Below are positions 35,473 through 44,497 of a stretch of 64,000 nucleotides of DNA, piece by piece. Origin of the DNA: Zavarzinia compransoris (GTDB lineage Bacteria > Pseudomonadota > Alphaproteobacteria > Zavarziniales > Zavarziniaceae). The position numbers and the translations under genes are program-made. The stretch is from the NCBI RefSeq assembly GCF_003173055.1, contig NZ_QGLF01000003.1, positions 310,001 to 374,000 of the forward strand, given 5' to 3'. The notes below the pieces were generated by a model. The model was not told the origin of the DNA. It made no database searches and saw only the letters and a list, made by a program, of their open reading frames with translations. Within the stretch, counting starts at the first letter, position 1. Each line of letters begins with the position of its first letter.

Positions 35473-36201
35473 GTGGCGTCGCCGCAGGCCCGTCTCGACA
35501 TTCCCCTGCGCGATCGCCTGATCGTCGCCCTGGATGTGCCGCGCGTCATCGATGCGCGGAACGTGGTCGCGGCGCTCGGCGATACGGTGTCCTTCTACAA
35601 GATCGGCTTGCAGCAGGTGTTCGGCGGCGGCCTGTCGCTGGCGGACGACTTGTTCCGCCTCGGCAAGAAAGTCTTCCTCGACGCCAAGCTGACCGATATC
35701 GCCGCGACGGTGGGCAATGCCACCGCCAATATCTCGCGCACGGGCACGGAATTCCTGACCGTGACCGGCGATGCCCCGATCGTCCGCGCCGCGGTCCAGG
35801 CGCGGACCGATGCCGGCGCCCGCAAGCCGCTGATCTTCGCCGTCACCGTGCTGACCTCGCTCGACCAGAACGACCTGGCCGACATGGGCTTTGCCATGCC
35901 GCTCGAGGATCTCGTGGTCCACCGCGCCCTGAAGGCGAAGGAGGCGGGGGCCGACGGCGTCATCGCCTCCGGCTTCGAGGCGGCGAAGCTGCGCAGCCTG
36001 CTCGGGCCCCATATCAGGATCGTGACCCCCGGCATCCGCTCGGCCGACAGCCCGAAGGACGACCAGAAGCGGGTGATGACCGCGGGCGAGGCGATCGCCG
36101 CCGGCGCCGACCATGTGGTCGTCGGCCGCGACATCCTGCGCAGCCCGGATCCGGCCGCCAAGGCCCGGGCGATCGTGGACGAGATCGCGGCCGCGCTTTA
36201 A
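35473..36201 (+). CDS. pyrF: Orotidine-5'-phosphate decarboxylase
   Basis: PyrF (about 242 aa) catalyses the last step of UMP synthesis. The catalytic motif DAKLTDIAATV (Asp-x-Lys-x-x-Asp) and the phosphate loops IRIVTPGIRSAD and VVGRDILRS are intact. The GTG at 35473 lies 8 bases after the glutamine-synthetase stop and gives the standard length. An ATG at 35431 is in frame but would overlap the upstream gene by 34 bases, so the start is uncertain. Its stop overlaps the convergent chrA stop. Confidence 0.92.
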   Translation: MASPQARLDIPLRDRLIVALDVPRVIDARNVVAALGDTVSFYKIGLQQVFGGGLSLADDLFRLGKKVFLDAKLTDIAATVGNATANISRTGTEFLTVTGDAPIVRAAVQARTDAGARKPLIFAVTVLTSLDQNDLADMGFAMPLEDLVVHRALKAKEAGADGVIASGFEAAKLRSLLGPHIRIVTPGIRSADSPKDDQKRVMTAGEAIAAGADHVVVGRDILRSPDPAAKARAIVDEIAAAL

Positions 36202-37427
36202 CTATAGAGCGCCAGGCCGAGGGCGGCGCCCGCCGCCACCAGCCAGTGCACGGCGATGCCGAAACGCATGACGGCGACCAGCGCGGCCAGCGCGATCGCC
36301 GCCATGGTCCAGTCGAAACGGCCGCCGGGCAGGAGCACGGCCTCGCCGAAGAACAGCGCCAGATTGGCCATGACGCCGACGACGGCGGCGGTGATCGCCG
36401 CCAGCGCGCCGGCCGCGGCCGCCGAGCGGGCGAGATATTCGACCATGGGCGCGCCCGCCAGGATGAACAGGAAGCTGGGCAGGAAGGTCACATAGGTGAC
36501 GAGGGCCGCCCCGAGCAGCCCCGCCGCCAGGGGATCGAGCCCCGCCGGTGCCTTGTAGGCGGCCAGGAAGCCGACATATTCGAGCACCAGGATCACCGGC
36601 CCGGGCGTGGTTTCGGCCAGCGCCAGCCCGTTGACCATTTCCCCGGCGCCCAGCCAGCCGAAGACATTGACCGCCTGTTCGGCGATATAGGGCAGCACGG
36701 CATAGGCGCCGCCGAAGGTGACGAAGGCGGATTTGGTGAACAGCAGGGCAAGGTCGGGCATCACGCCGCCGGCAAGGCCGGCCGCCAGACCGACCGGCAC
36801 CGCCCACAGCAGGGCGAAGACCAGCACCAGCGCCGCCAGCCGCCGCCAGGCCGCCGCCGAGGGCGCGGTCAGGGCCGCCGGCCCGGCGCCGTCCCCGCGC
36901 GACAGCCACCAGCCGATCACGCCGGCGCCGAGGACGATGGCCGGGAAGGGCGCGCCCAGCCAATGGATCAGGACCAGGGCGGCCAGGGCCAGGGCCAGCG
37001 GCCGGGCGCCGGTCAGGGTCCGCCGGCCGAGCCGCCACAGGGCGGCGGCGACGATGCCGACCACGACCGGCTTCACCCCGGTGAACAGGGCGGCGATCGC
37101 CGGCACCGCGCCATGGGCAGCGACGACATAGGCAAGGCCGGCCATGATCAGGGCGCCGGGCAGGATGAACAGGCCGCCGCAGACGATCGCGCCGCGCCAG
37201 CCGGCCAGCCGCCAGCCGATGAAGGTCGCCAGCTGCTGCGCCTCGGGCCCCGGCAGCAGCATGCAGAAGTTGAGCGCGCGGAGATAGGTCGCCTCGTCGA
37301 TCCAGCGGCGGCGGTCGACCGCTTCCTCATGCATCAGGGCCAATTGCCCGGCGACGCCGCCGAAGGAAATGAAGCCGATGCGGGTGAAGGCGCGGGCCAG
37401 TGCCCCGAGGCCGGGAGAAGCGGTCAT
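36198..37427 (-). CDS. chrA: Chromate transporter, long-chain (two CHR domains)
   Basis: A 409-aa membrane protein with two homologous CHR halves, the form called long-chain ChrA, which exports chromate. First half: FISFGGVAGQLALMHEEAVD and FCMLLPGPEAQQLATFIGWR. Second half: SAFVTFGGAYAVLPYIAEQA and TTPGPVILVLEYVGFLA. About ten to twelve hydrophobic segments span the length. The start is chosen at the ATG 37427 (GGGATGG upstream); an ATG at 37433 is equally possible. No chrB regulator is next to it. Chromate specificity is by family only. Confidence 0.9.
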   Translation of the reverse strand: MTASPGLGALARAFTRIGFISFGGVAGQLALMHEEAVDRRRWIDEATYLRALNFCMLLPGPEAQQLATFIGWRLAGWRGAIVCGGLFILPGALIMAGLAYVVAAHGAVPAIAALFTGVKPVVVGIVAAALWRLGRRTLTGARPLALALAALVLIHWLGAPFPAIVLGAGVIGWWLSRGDGAGPAALTAPSAAAWRRLAALVLVFALLWAVPVGLAAGLAGGVMPDLALLFTKSAFVTFGGAYAVLPYIAEQAVNVFGWLGAGEMVNGLALAETTPGPVILVLEYVGFLAAYKAPAGLDPLAAGLLGAALVTYVTFLPSFLFILAGAPMVEYLARSAAAAGALAAITAAVVGVMANLALFFGEAVLLPGGRFDWTMAAIALAALVAVMRFGIAVHWLVAAGAALGLALYS

Positions 37428-37541
37428 GACCATCCCATGAAACGGACCCGCGAAGGGATAGCGGGATTTCATGACAAATGCGATCATGTCCGCGCTGTCG
37501 TTCCCGCTTCAACGAACCAGAACAAAGCCAGGGAGGATCGC

Positions 37542-37964
37542 ATGGGCCTGGACAAGGAACGCCTGAAGGCGATCATTCGCGACCATTACGATTGCAGCAT
37601 CAACCGCTATGACGCCGCCGCGATCGACGCCCAGGTGGCGCCGGATTTCGTCGACCATTCCTCGCCCGGCGAGGCGGTGCGCGGGCCGAAGGGCGTGAAG
37701 AGCCAGATCGCCGGCCTGCATGCCGCCTTTCCCGACCTCAAGGTCGAGATCGTCGACATGGTCGCCGAGGACGACCGGGTGGCGGTGCGCAGCCGCTTCT
37801 TCGGCACCCACCGCGGCCCCTTCCGCGGCATCGCCCCGACCGGCAGCCGGGTCGAGGTGACGGGAACCTTCTTCTGGAAGCTGGAGGCCGACAGCGGCCG
37901 GATCAAGGAACGCTGGGGCCTGTTCGATGCCGCCGCGCTGATGCGGCAACTGGGGGTGCCTTGA
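37542..37964 (+). CDS. SnoaL-like/NTF2-fold protein (ester cyclase type)
   Basis: A 140-aa member of the NTF2-like/SnoaL fold, small cone-shaped proteins that bind and sometimes isomerise hydrophobic ligands. The pattern ...DAQVAPDFVDHSSPG, GPKGVKSQIAGLHAAFPDLK and AVRSRFFGTHRGPFRGIAPTG is typical of SnoaL-like polyketide cyclase homologues. No ligand can be assigned. A GGGAGGA ribosome-binding site precedes the ATG, and the stop overlaps the start of the following membrane protein (TGATG). Confidence 0.85.
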   Translation: MGLDKERLKAIIRDHYDCSINRYDAAAIDAQVAPDFVDHSSPGEAVRGPKGVKSQIAGLHAAFPDLKVEIVDMVAEDDRVAVRSRFFGTHRGPFRGIAPTGSRVEVTGTFFWKLEADSGRIKERWGLFDAAALMRQLGVP

Positions 37965-38419
37965 TGGCGCGGGAAACGCTTGATCTTCTGTTCCTGGTCT
38001 TCAATTACGGCGTGCTGCCCTTCTGGGCCCTGCTGATCCTGGCGCCCGGCTGGGCGCCGGGGCCGAAGGTGGTGGCGGGCTATGCGGTGCCGGCCATCCT
38101 GGGCGCCGTCTATGTCGCGCTGCTGGCCGGGGGCGCGGGCGCCGCCTTTGCCGGCGGGGTCGAGGGCGGGGGCTTCGATACGCTGGAAGGCGTGATGCGC
38201 CTTTTCACCAGTCCGGTCGCGGTCCTGACCGGCTGGGTCCATTACCTTGCCTTCGATCTTTTCGTCGGCGCCTGGGAAGTGCGGGACGCCCGGCGCCGGG
38301 GCGTGCCCCATCTTCTGGTGGTGCCCTGCCTGGTGCTGACCCTGCTGCTGGGGCCGGCGGGGCTGCTGGCCTATGTCCTCATCCGCCTTGCGGCCGGGCG
38401 GCGCTCGGCGGCGCCGTGA
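37964..38419 (+). CDS. ABA4-like membrane protein (DUF4281)
   Basis: A 151-aa, four-helix membrane protein matching the ABA4-like family (DUF4281). The diagnostic segment is AFDLFVGAWEVRDARRRGVP followed by LVLTLLLGPAGLLAYVLIR. Plant ABA4 acts in neoxanthin synthesis; bacterial members have no known function. It is coupled to the SnoaL-like gene. Its 3' end overlaps the convergent desaturase gene by 41 bases, a rather long overlap of two coding tails. Confidence 0.85.
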   Translation: MARETLDLLFLVFNYGVLPFWALLILAPGWAPGPKVVAGYAVPAILGAVYVALLAGGAGAAFAGGVEGGGFDTLEGVMRLFTSPVAVLTGWVHYLAFDLFVGAWEVRDARRRGVPHLLVVPCLVLTLLLGPAGLLAYVLIRLAAGRRSAAP

Positions 38420-39494
38420 CCGGGCGGCCCATGCGGTACAGGAAGCGGAAATGGTCGGCCACCATGCCGGGAAAGCTGCGCCGGTTGTAGGCGAGGCCGT
38501 TGCGCCCGGCGGTCTCGGCAATCAGCGGCGTCAGCGCCCGGTAGTGGACATGGGGCACGCGCGGGAACAGGTGGTGCGCGGCATGGGTATTGGCGCCGCC
38601 CGCCAGGAAGCCGGCGATGGGGCTTGCGGGCGCCCAATCGATCGAGGTGACCAGGGCATGTTCGGCGAAGTCATGGCCGAGCCGGCCCTCGGCGTCGGGC
38701 ACGGGAAACAGGGCGGCGGTCGAGAAATGGGTGCCGACCAGCATGAACACGAAGACCACCGACATGACCCCGAGCCCGAGCAGGTAGAGGCCGAGCAATT
38801 CGGCGACGGAAAAGGGCAGGACCAGCGCCGGCACGCCGAACCAGAGCGCGACATGGATCGCCTTGCCGAGCGCGAATTCGAGATAGCGCGGCCAGGGGTG
38901 GCGGATGTCGCGGGCATTGGCGAGGTCGCGCTGGAACAGATAGGCATAGTCCTGGACCCAGGTGCTGTGCAGCGCCACCAGCCCATAGACCGCGGGGGCA
39001 TAGAGATGCTGGAAGCGGAAGCGCCCACGCCAGGGCTGGTTGGGCGACAGCCGCAGGAAGGCGTTGGCGTCGATATCGATGTCCGAGCCGTTCACATTCG
39101 GAAAGACATGGTGCGAGGCGATATGCCGGAAGCGCCACAGATAGGCATCGACCCCGATCGGCACGAAGGTCAGGAATTGCAGCAGGTGGTTCAGCCCACG
39201 CCGGCGGACCAGCGTCCCATGGGCGCCGTCATGGCCGATGTTGATCGCCAGCAGCAGGGCCGCGAGGCCGAAGGCGACGGCGGCCAGCGCCGCCTGGGCG
39301 GGCGAGGGGCCGGCACTCAGCAGCCCGCCATAGGCCAGCGCCGCCAGCCCGCCGAAGCAGAGGCCCTTCACCAGCAACAGCCGGCGGCCCCGGCGCAGGC
39401 GCGCGGGATCGTCCAGCAGCCGTTCGGCCAGGGGGCGCAGTTGCGCGGCGAAACCATTCGCCGGCCGGGGCTGGAAGGAGATGCGCCCGCTCAT
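38379..39494 (-). CDS. Fatty-acid desaturase (acyl-lipid/linoleoyl-CoA type)
   Basis: A 371-aa membrane di-iron desaturase that introduces double bonds in fatty acyl chains. The three histidine boxes are present: IGHDGAHGTL, RHIASHHVFPNV and NTHAAHHLFPRVPHVHY. Several transmembrane helices surround them. The protein belongs to the membrane-bound family that acts on acyl-CoA or acyl-lipid. The TetR-family gene immediately upstream, with 4-base overlap, suggests direct repression of membrane-fluidity control (inference). The start is the ATG at 39494. Confidence 0.92.
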   Translation of the reverse strand: MSGRISFQPRPANGFAAQLRPLAERLLDDPARLRRGRRLLLVKGLCFGGLAALAYGGLLSAGPSPAQAALAAVAFGLAALLLAINIGHDGAHGTLVRRRGLNHLLQFLTFVPIGVDAYLWRFRHIASHHVFPNVNGSDIDIDANAFLRLSPNQPWRGRFRFQHLYAPAVYGLVALHSTWVQDYAYLFQRDLANARDIRHPWPRYLEFALGKAIHVALWFGVPALVLPFSVAELLGLYLLGLGVMSVVFVFMLVGTHFSTAALFPVPDAEGRLGHDFAEHALVTSIDWAPASPIAGFLAGGANTHAAHHLFPRVPHVHYRALTPLIAETAGRNGLAYNRRSFPGMVADHFRFLYRMGRPVTAPPSAARPQGG

Positions 39495-40081
39495 GGCCGG
39501 TCCTCCCCCTCGAGCCCGAGCACGCGCAGGATGCCGCCGACCACCGGCGCCGCCTGATCCGCCAGGGGCCCCGGAAGTTCGCCCAGCGCGACGGCTTCCG
39601 CCGGTTGCAGGATCATGCCGAGCACGAGGGCCGTCACCAGCGCGGCGCCGCCGGCGGGGAAGCGGGCGGGCGCTTCCGCCCTCGCCCCCTCGACCACCCT
39701 GCGCAGGACCGAAACCGGCGTCACCGTGCCCGGCGGCAGGCGCATGGTGGCGGCGCGGGGGCCCAGCAGCAGATAGGAGAAGAGATCCCGGTCCCGGTCG
39801 AAGGCGGCGTAGAAATGCCCGACCAGGGCCCCCATCCGCGCCGCCGCAGTGGCCGCGCCTTGTTGCAGGCGGTCCAGGGCATCGGCGAAGGGAAGGTAAT
39901 GTTCGAGGAAGATGGCGTCGGCCAGGGCTTCCTTCGAGGGGAAGTGGCGGTAGATCGTACCCTCGGCGATGCGGGCTTCGGCGGCGATATGCCGGGTCGT
40001 GGTCGCGCCGACGCCCTGCTGCGCGAAAAGGCGGACGGAAGCCTGGACGATGCGCTTTCGGGTCTCGGCCGGTGTGGTCAT
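39491..40081 (-). CDS. TetR-family regulator of the desaturase
   Basis: A 196-aa TetR-family protein with N-terminal helix-turn-helix TRKRIVQASVRLFAQQGVGA, then TTRHIAAEARIAEGTIYRHF and PSKEALADAI. It is the first gene of an operon with the desaturase, and the start of the latter overlaps its stop. The palindromic operator at 40093-40108, 12 bases upstream of its ATG, points to autoregulation of both genes. The effector is likely an acyl chain or CoA thioester, by analogy with FabR and FadR-type TetR proteins. Confidence 0.92.
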   Translation of the reverse strand: MTTPAETRKRIVQASVRLFAQQGVGATTTRHIAAEARIAEGTIYRHFPSKEALADAIFLEHYLPFADALDRLQQGAATAAARMGALVGHFYAAFDRDRDLFSYLLLGPRAATMRLPPGTVTPVSVLRRVVEGARAEAPARFPAGGAALVTALVLGMILQPAEAVALGELPGPLADQAAPVVGGILRVLGLEGEDRP

Positions 40082-40092
40082 GGCAGCCTCGT

Positions 40093-40108
40093 GTGAGTAA
40101 GCACTCAC
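40093..40108. promoter_or_regulatory. Palindromic operator upstream of the desaturase tetR gene
   Basis: GTGAGTAAGCACTCAC is a 16-base palindrome with 7 of 8 positions matching, followed by another TCAC, located 12 bases before the regulator's ATG. The form GTGAGT-ACTCAC is a usual TetR operator shape. Confidence 0.75.
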
Positions 40109-40200
40109 TCACATTACGGCCGGCAATCGTTCCCTGCAAGCCGCGATCTGCGCGGGCGATCCTGATTGAGCGGTCTCCGCAAGGGCGAGGCCGGCGGCGC

Positions 40201-40599
40201 TCAGCGATAGGCGTGCAGGATGTTACGCATCATCTGCCTTATGGCCACGCGGCCAATACGGGGATGGGCGCCGGCGGCCCGCAGCACCGCCGCGTCGACG
40301 CGAGCCATCCAGCCCGGTTCGTTCGTGTCCTTATATTCCAGCCAGCAGTCGGCGATGAAGCGATCGACGTCGGCGATGGCGTCTTCGAAGACCGCCTGCG
40401 GGGTTCCGGGGAGCAATCTTTCCAGCCAGAACAGCGTGCCCGCCCGGTCGCCCGGCCTGCCGGTCATATCATGTGGATAGGCCGGGTCGAGCCATTGGCG
40501 CTCGCACATGGCGACGAAGGCGAAATCCGTGATCAGAACACAATTGATCCTGCCCAGGAGATCCCGGATCTTCGCCTCGTCCCAATCGTCCGGCGCCAT
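40201..40599 (-). CDS. Hypothetical protein
   Basis: A 132-aa soluble protein that I do not recognise. It has two aromatic-rich stretches (FAFVAMCERQWLDPAYPH and FIADCWLEYKDTNEPGWMAR) and a basic C-terminal helix ending in RQMMRNILHAYR. No signal peptide or transmembrane segment is seen. The gene follows the PHA depolymerase gene by 16 bases on the same strand, so it may be co-transcribed with it. Confidence 0.6.
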   Translation of the reverse strand: MAPDDWDEAKIRDLLGRINCVLITDFAFVAMCERQWLDPAYPHDMTGRPGDRAGTLFWLERLLPGTPQAVFEDAIADVDRFIADCWLEYKDTNEPGWMARVDAAVLRAAGAHPRIGRVAIRQMMRNILHAYR

Positions 40600-40615
40600 G
40601 GCCCGGCCGGCAGCC

Positions 40616-41836
40616 CTACTCGTTGGCGAGGATCATGTTCTTGATGCGGGGGTAGATCTGGCCTTCCCACTTCTTGCCGTTGAAGACGCCGTAATGGCCG
40701 ACGCCGGGTTGCAGGTGGTGGCTCTTCTGATAGGGGCGGATGCGGCTACAGAGATCATGGGCGGCGACGGTCTGGCCGACGGAGCAGATGTCGTCGCGCT
40801 CGCCCTCGACGGTGAACAGGGCGGTGCGGCGGACCGCGCTGGGATCGACCTTCTGGCCCTTCCAATACATCTTGCCGGTGGCCAGTTCGTATTCCTGAAA
40901 CACGCGGTTCACGGTTTCCAGGTAGAATTCGGCGGTCAGGTCGAGGACGGCGAAATATTCGTCGTAGAAGGTGCGGGCCGCCTCGGCCTTTTCCCACTCG
41001 CCCTTGGCGAGATTGTTATAGAGGTCGCGGTGCGATTTGACGTGGCGGTCCGCGTTCATGCTCATGAAGGCGGACAATTGGGTGAAGCCCGGATAGACCC
41101 GCCGGCCCGCGCCCTTCAGGCGCCGGGGCACGGTGGTGATCAGGTTCTTCTCGAACCATTCGATCGGGTTGTCGGTGGCGAGCTTGTTGACCACGGTCGG
41201 GTTGACCCGGCAGTCGATCGGGCCGGCCATCAGGGTCATGCTGCGCGGCTGCATCGGGTTCTCGTTCATCGCCATGACGATGACCGCGACCAGGGCATGG
41301 ACGCAGGGCTGGCACACCGCGACCAGATGGCCGCGGGTGCCGATCTTCTCGAGGAAGGTCACGACATGCTCGACATATTCGTCGAAGCCGAACGGGCCGG
41401 CCGAGACCGGCACGTCCCGGGCATTGTGCCAGTCGGTGATATAGACGTCGTGGTCCTGAAGCAGGGTCACCACCGTGCCGCGCAGCAGGGTGGCGAAATG
41501 GCCCGACAGGGGGGCGACCACCAGCACCGGCGGCTGGCTGACCGCCGTGTCCTTCTTGAAGTGCAGCAGGGTGCCGAAGGGGGTGGAATATTCCGCCACC
41601 TCGGTCACCGGCACTTCGCGGTTGCCGGTCACCACCGACTTGATGTCGAAGGGCGGGCGGTCGTGCGTGAGGCGGGTATGGCCGAAAACGTCGAAAGCCG
41701 CGGTGAAGGCGCGGTAGGGGTAGAAGGCGGAAAGCCCGGACAGCAGCGGATTACGCAACACGGTCGCCGTCCCGCGCGCCGCGGCGCGGAGCGGGTCCAG
41801 CATGTCTGACTGCGCTTGGTAGATCTCATAGATCAT
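40616..41836 (-). CDS. phaZ: Intracellular polyhydroxyalkanoate depolymerase
   Basis: A 406-aa PhaZ of the intracellular type, which breaks down stored polyhydroxybutyrate granules. The alpha/beta-hydrolase nucleophile elbow has cysteine instead of serine, in HLVAVCQPCVHALVAV (Cys175 or Cys178). The N-terminal MIYEIYQAQSDMLDPLRAAA and the C-terminal PGVGHYGVFNGKKWEGQIYP are typical, the latter with the catalytic His. No synthase or phasin gene is in the window. The intergenic region upstream is low in GC and contains TGC-rich motifs. Confidence 0.94.
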   Translation of the reverse strand: MIYEIYQAQSDMLDPLRAAARGTATVLRNPLLSGLSAFYPYRAFTAAFDVFGHTRLTHDRPPFDIKSVVTGNREVPVTEVAEYSTPFGTLLHFKKDTAVSQPPVLVVAPLSGHFATLLRGTVVTLLQDHDVYITDWHNARDVPVSAGPFGFDEYVEHVVTFLEKIGTRGHLVAVCQPCVHALVAVIVMAMNENPMQPRSMTLMAGPIDCRVNPTVVNKLATDNPIEWFEKNLITTVPRRLKGAGRRVYPGFTQLSAFMSMNADRHVKSHRDLYNNLAKGEWEKAEAARTFYDEYFAVLDLTAEFYLETVNRVFQEYELATGKMYWKGQKVDPSAVRRTALFTVEGERDDICSVGQTVAAHDLCSRIRPYQKSHHLQPGVGHYGVFNGKKWEGQIYPRIKNMILANE

Positions 41837-42123
41837 GCGTCACCGGCTCGCTTGGCATCAGGGTCCGAAAAATGCTTACCCCAAAGGGCTTACTAGAACG
41901 AAAACGCCCGTGCATTTTTCGCTGCACTGCCACAATATCAACGGGTCGGATCACTGAGTGCAACAGGGAACTGTCGTCAAATCTGGGATTGGACCAATTT
42001 CCGCCTTTGGTCTAACGCGCGATACGAGCGGACTTGAGTGCAATGCAGCAAAGGTGGCAGTATTTTTCAGCCTGAGTGAACCAAAAGGTCGGTTAGGGCA
42101 GGAACCCCAAGAAGCGAGGCAGG
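41837..42123. other. Low-GC divergent region between phaZ and GST
   Basis: These 287 bases have clearly lower GC than the surroundings and hold promoters for both divergent genes. The sequence GTGCAATGCAGCAAAG (from 42039) and CTGCACTGCC (about 41921) resemble the TGC/GCA-rich sites of PHA-responsive PhaR repressors. That is a resemblance only. I see no gene. Confidence 0.5.
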
Positions 42124-42786
42124 ATGTCCATGGCGAAGGCCACTTTGACCATCAGCAGCAAGAACTATTCCTCCTGGTCGCTGCGCGGCTGGTTGCTGTG
42201 CAAGCTGGCCGGCCTCGAATTCGAGGAGAAGGCCCTGTCGATCGACGATCCGGGCACCCGCGCCGAACTCCTGCTGCTCTCGCCTTCGTTCAAGGTGCCG
42301 GCGCTGACCCATGGCGACATCACGGTCTGGGATACGCTGGCGATCGCCGAATATCTCCAGGAAGTGATTCCCGGCGCCTCCCTCCTGCCGGAGGATCTGG
42401 CCGCCCGCACCCATTGCCGCGCGGTTTCGGGCGAGATGCATTCGGGCTTCGCCAACCTGCGCTCCGCCCTGCCCATGAACCTGAAGAGCCATTTCCCCGG
42501 CTTCAAGGTCTGGGCCGGCGCCCAGGCCGACATTGACCATGTGATCGGCATCTGGCGCACCTGCCTCGATACTTACGGCGGCCCCTATCTGTTCGGCGCC
42601 AAGCTGACCATCGCGGACGCGATGTTCGCCCCGGTCTGTACCCGCTTCAAGACTTATGACGTGAAGCTGGACCGCAAGTGCCAGGCCTATGCCAACCGCA
42701 TCCTGAACCTGCCCCAGATGCAGGAATGGACCAAGGCCGCCCTGGCCGAGCCGGAGGAACTGGAAGAACTCGACGTCGAGTTCTGA
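42124..42786 (+). CDS. Glutathione S-transferase family protein
   Basis: A 220-aa GST-fold protein. The thioredoxin-like N-terminus runs LTISSKNYSSWSLRGWLLCK and continues with SFKVPALTHGDITVWDTLAI, a cis-Pro/SNAIL-type motif (IWD-LAIAEYL). The helical C-terminal domain follows. It may conjugate glutathione or reduce peroxides, and the subclass cannot be set. A second ATG two codons in is possible as start. It is divergent from phaZ and convergent with the acyltransferase gene. Confidence 0.88.
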   Translation: MSMAKATLTISSKNYSSWSLRGWLLCKLAGLEFEEKALSIDDPGTRAELLLLSPSFKVPALTHGDITVWDTLAIAEYLQEVIPGASLLPEDLAARTHCRAVSGEMHSGFANLRSALPMNLKSHFPGFKVWAGAQADIDHVIGIWRTCLDTYGGPYLFGAKLTIADAMFAPVCTRFKTYDVKLDRKCQAYANRILNLPQMQEWTKAALAEPEELEELDVEF

Positions 42787-42789
42787 GCC

Positions 42790-43713
42790 TCAGCCTTCCT
42801 CGTCCCGCCCCCTCTCGTCCTGCTCGGCCGGCGCCCGCCCGCGGGCCCGGTCGAGCACCTGCCGCGCCAGCGGTATCAGGCGGCGGCGCAAGGGGCGCAG
42901 GGGGTCGTGCTCGCGCCGGGCGAGCAGGTCGTCGAGCCCGGCTTCGATCGCTGCCTCCACCTCGCGGCGCAGCGTCCAGGCATTGTCGTCCGTGGCCTCG
43001 CCCTTGAAGCGGGCGGTGTCGATCGCCGGGGCGAAGCTGAAGTAATAGCGCTCGGGCCGGGGCAGGGCGGTCAGGCCCAAGCCGCGGTAGAGGCCGAGAT
43101 AGTCGCTCTTCAGCTTCAGGCGCCGGGCCAGGGCCCCGGCGCCCGGGATCTTCAGGATCTCGTCCGAGCCGAGCAGGACCGAATAGCTGTCGTCCGCCCC
43201 GACCGCGGAAAAGGGCACCACCGGGCAGCCGGCCTCGATGGCGAGGCGGGCGAAGCCCAGGCGCTGCTTCCAGCGCAGGCGGTATTTCTCGCCCCGGCGC
43301 TTGAACACTTCGCCGACCCCGCCCGGATAGACGACGACATGGGACTTCAGCGCCATCAGGCCGCGGAAGCCGTCCGGCGTACCTTCGACCGCGCCCGCCG
43401 CCCTGAACAGGTCGCGCCAGCGCGGGATGGCGAAATGGATATGGTCGGCAAGGCCGCGCGGCCAGATGCCCAGGCGCCGCTTCAGGCCGAAGGCCATCAC
43501 GCCGGCATCGAGCGTGCCCATCATGCCGTGATTGCCGACCAGCAGCACCGGCCCTTGCGCCGGGATATTCCCGAGCCCGAGAAAGAGCGGATCGGTCAGC
43601 GCGGTCCAGGCGTCCACGGCCGGGCCGATCATGCGCCGCAGCCGCTGGAAATCCTCCTCGCCATAGGGAGAGACGGGGGCGGGGGCTTCGGCGGGGGCGG
43701 GGGCTTCGGTCAT
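42790..43713 (-). CDS. LPLAT/MGAT-like acyltransferase
   Basis: A 307-aa acyltransferase of the LPLAT superfamily, MGAT-like branch. The catalytic motif is in VLLVGNHGMMGTLDAGVMAF, with His and Asp spaced as in that branch (NH...D with six between). The acceptor motif is VVVYPGGVGEVFKRRGEKYR, and VPFSAVGADDSYSVLLGS follows. It probably esterifies a glycerol-type acceptor with acyl-CoA, though no substrate is shown. N- and C-terminal tails are Ala/Pro- and Glu/Arg-rich. It precedes the MoeB-like gene's 3' end on the same strand (10 bases). Confidence 0.82.
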   Translation of the reverse strand: MTEAPAPAEAPAPVSPYGEEDFQRLRRMIGPAVDAWTALTDPLFLGLGNIPAQGPVLLVGNHGMMGTLDAGVMAFGLKRRLGIWPRGLADHIHFAIPRWRDLFRAAGAVEGTPDGFRGLMALKSHVVVYPGGVGEVFKRRGEKYRLRWKQRLGFARLAIEAGCPVVPFSAVGADDSYSVLLGSDEILKIPGAGALARRLKLKSDYLGLYRGLGLTALPRPERYYFSFAPAIDTARFKGEATDDNAWTLRREVEAAIEAGLDDLLARREHDPLRPLRRRLIPLARQVLDRARGRAPAEQDERGRDEEG

Positions 43714-43723
43714 GGCGGGGGTC

Positions 43724-44479
43724 CTATCCCCCGCTGCACACCGGGCAGGCGGGGTCCTTGGCAAGGCGGAGGGTGCGGAAGCGGGTACTCAACGCATCGT
43801 AGAGAACGAGGCGGCCGGCCAGGCTGTCGCCGGCGCCGGTCAGTTCCTTCAGCGCCTCGACCGCCATCAGGCTGCCGACGACGCCGGTCACCGCCCCGAG
43901 AACGCCCTGGGCCGCGCAACCGGCGGCCGCGGCCGTCCCCTCGGGCACGAAGCAATGGTAACAGGGATGCGCCGCCCCCTTCAGGTGGCCCGTGAAGGTG
44001 GCGACCTGCCCCTCGAACTGGGCGACGGCACCGGAGACGAGCACCCGCCCGGCGGCGACGCAGGCCCGGTTGACGATGTGGCGGGTGGCGAAATTATCCG
44101 TCCCGTCGAGAATCAGGTCGTAACCCTGAACGAGGTCGCGGGCGGCGGCATCGTCCAAACGCAGGGGATGGCCGACGACCCGGATGCCGGGGTCGAGCCG
44201 GGCCAGCGTATCGGCGGCAGCCGCCACCTTGGGCCGGCCGAGGTCGGCGCCGGCATAGATGATCTGGCGCTGGAGGTTGGACAGCGAGACCGTGTCGTCG
44301 TCGACGAGGCCGATGGTGCCGACCCCGGCCGCCGCGAGATAGAGCGCGGCCGGCGCCCCCAGCCCGCCGGCGCCGACGATCAGCACCCGGGCCGCCAGCA
44401 GCCGCGCCTGGCCGGCGCCGCCGACCTCGCGCAGGATGATATGGCGGGCATAGCGGTCGAGTTGCTCGTCGGTCAGCAT
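43724..44479 (-). CDS. moeB: MoeB/ThiF/HesA-family adenylyltransferase
   Basis: A 251-aa E1-like enzyme that adenylates the C-terminus of a ubiquitin-like sulphur carrier (MoaD or ThiS). The nucleotide motif is VLIVGAGGLGAPAALYLAAA and the adenylation loop is SLSNLQRQIIY. The zinc ligands are CYHC and CPVC at the C-terminus, and the catalytic-region Cys is in AGCAAQGVLGAVTG. No MoaD/ThiS partner is adjacent, so the molybdopterin or thiamine role is open. It sits 18 bases after the LLM monooxygenase gene. Confidence 0.9.
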   Translation of the reverse strand: MLTDEQLDRYARHIILREVGGAGQARLLAARVLIVGAGGLGAPAALYLAAAGVGTIGLVDDDTVSLSNLQRQIIYAGADLGRPKVAAAADTLARLDPGIRVVGHPLRLDDAAARDLVQGYDLILDGTDNFATRHIVNRACVAAGRVLVSGAVAQFEGQVATFTGHLKGAAHPCYHCFVPEGTAAAAGCAAQGVLGAVTGVVGSLMAVEALKELTGAGDSLAGRLVLYDALSTRFRTLRLAKDPACPVCSGG

Positions 44480-44497
44480 CGGGCACCTTGAGGGGCG

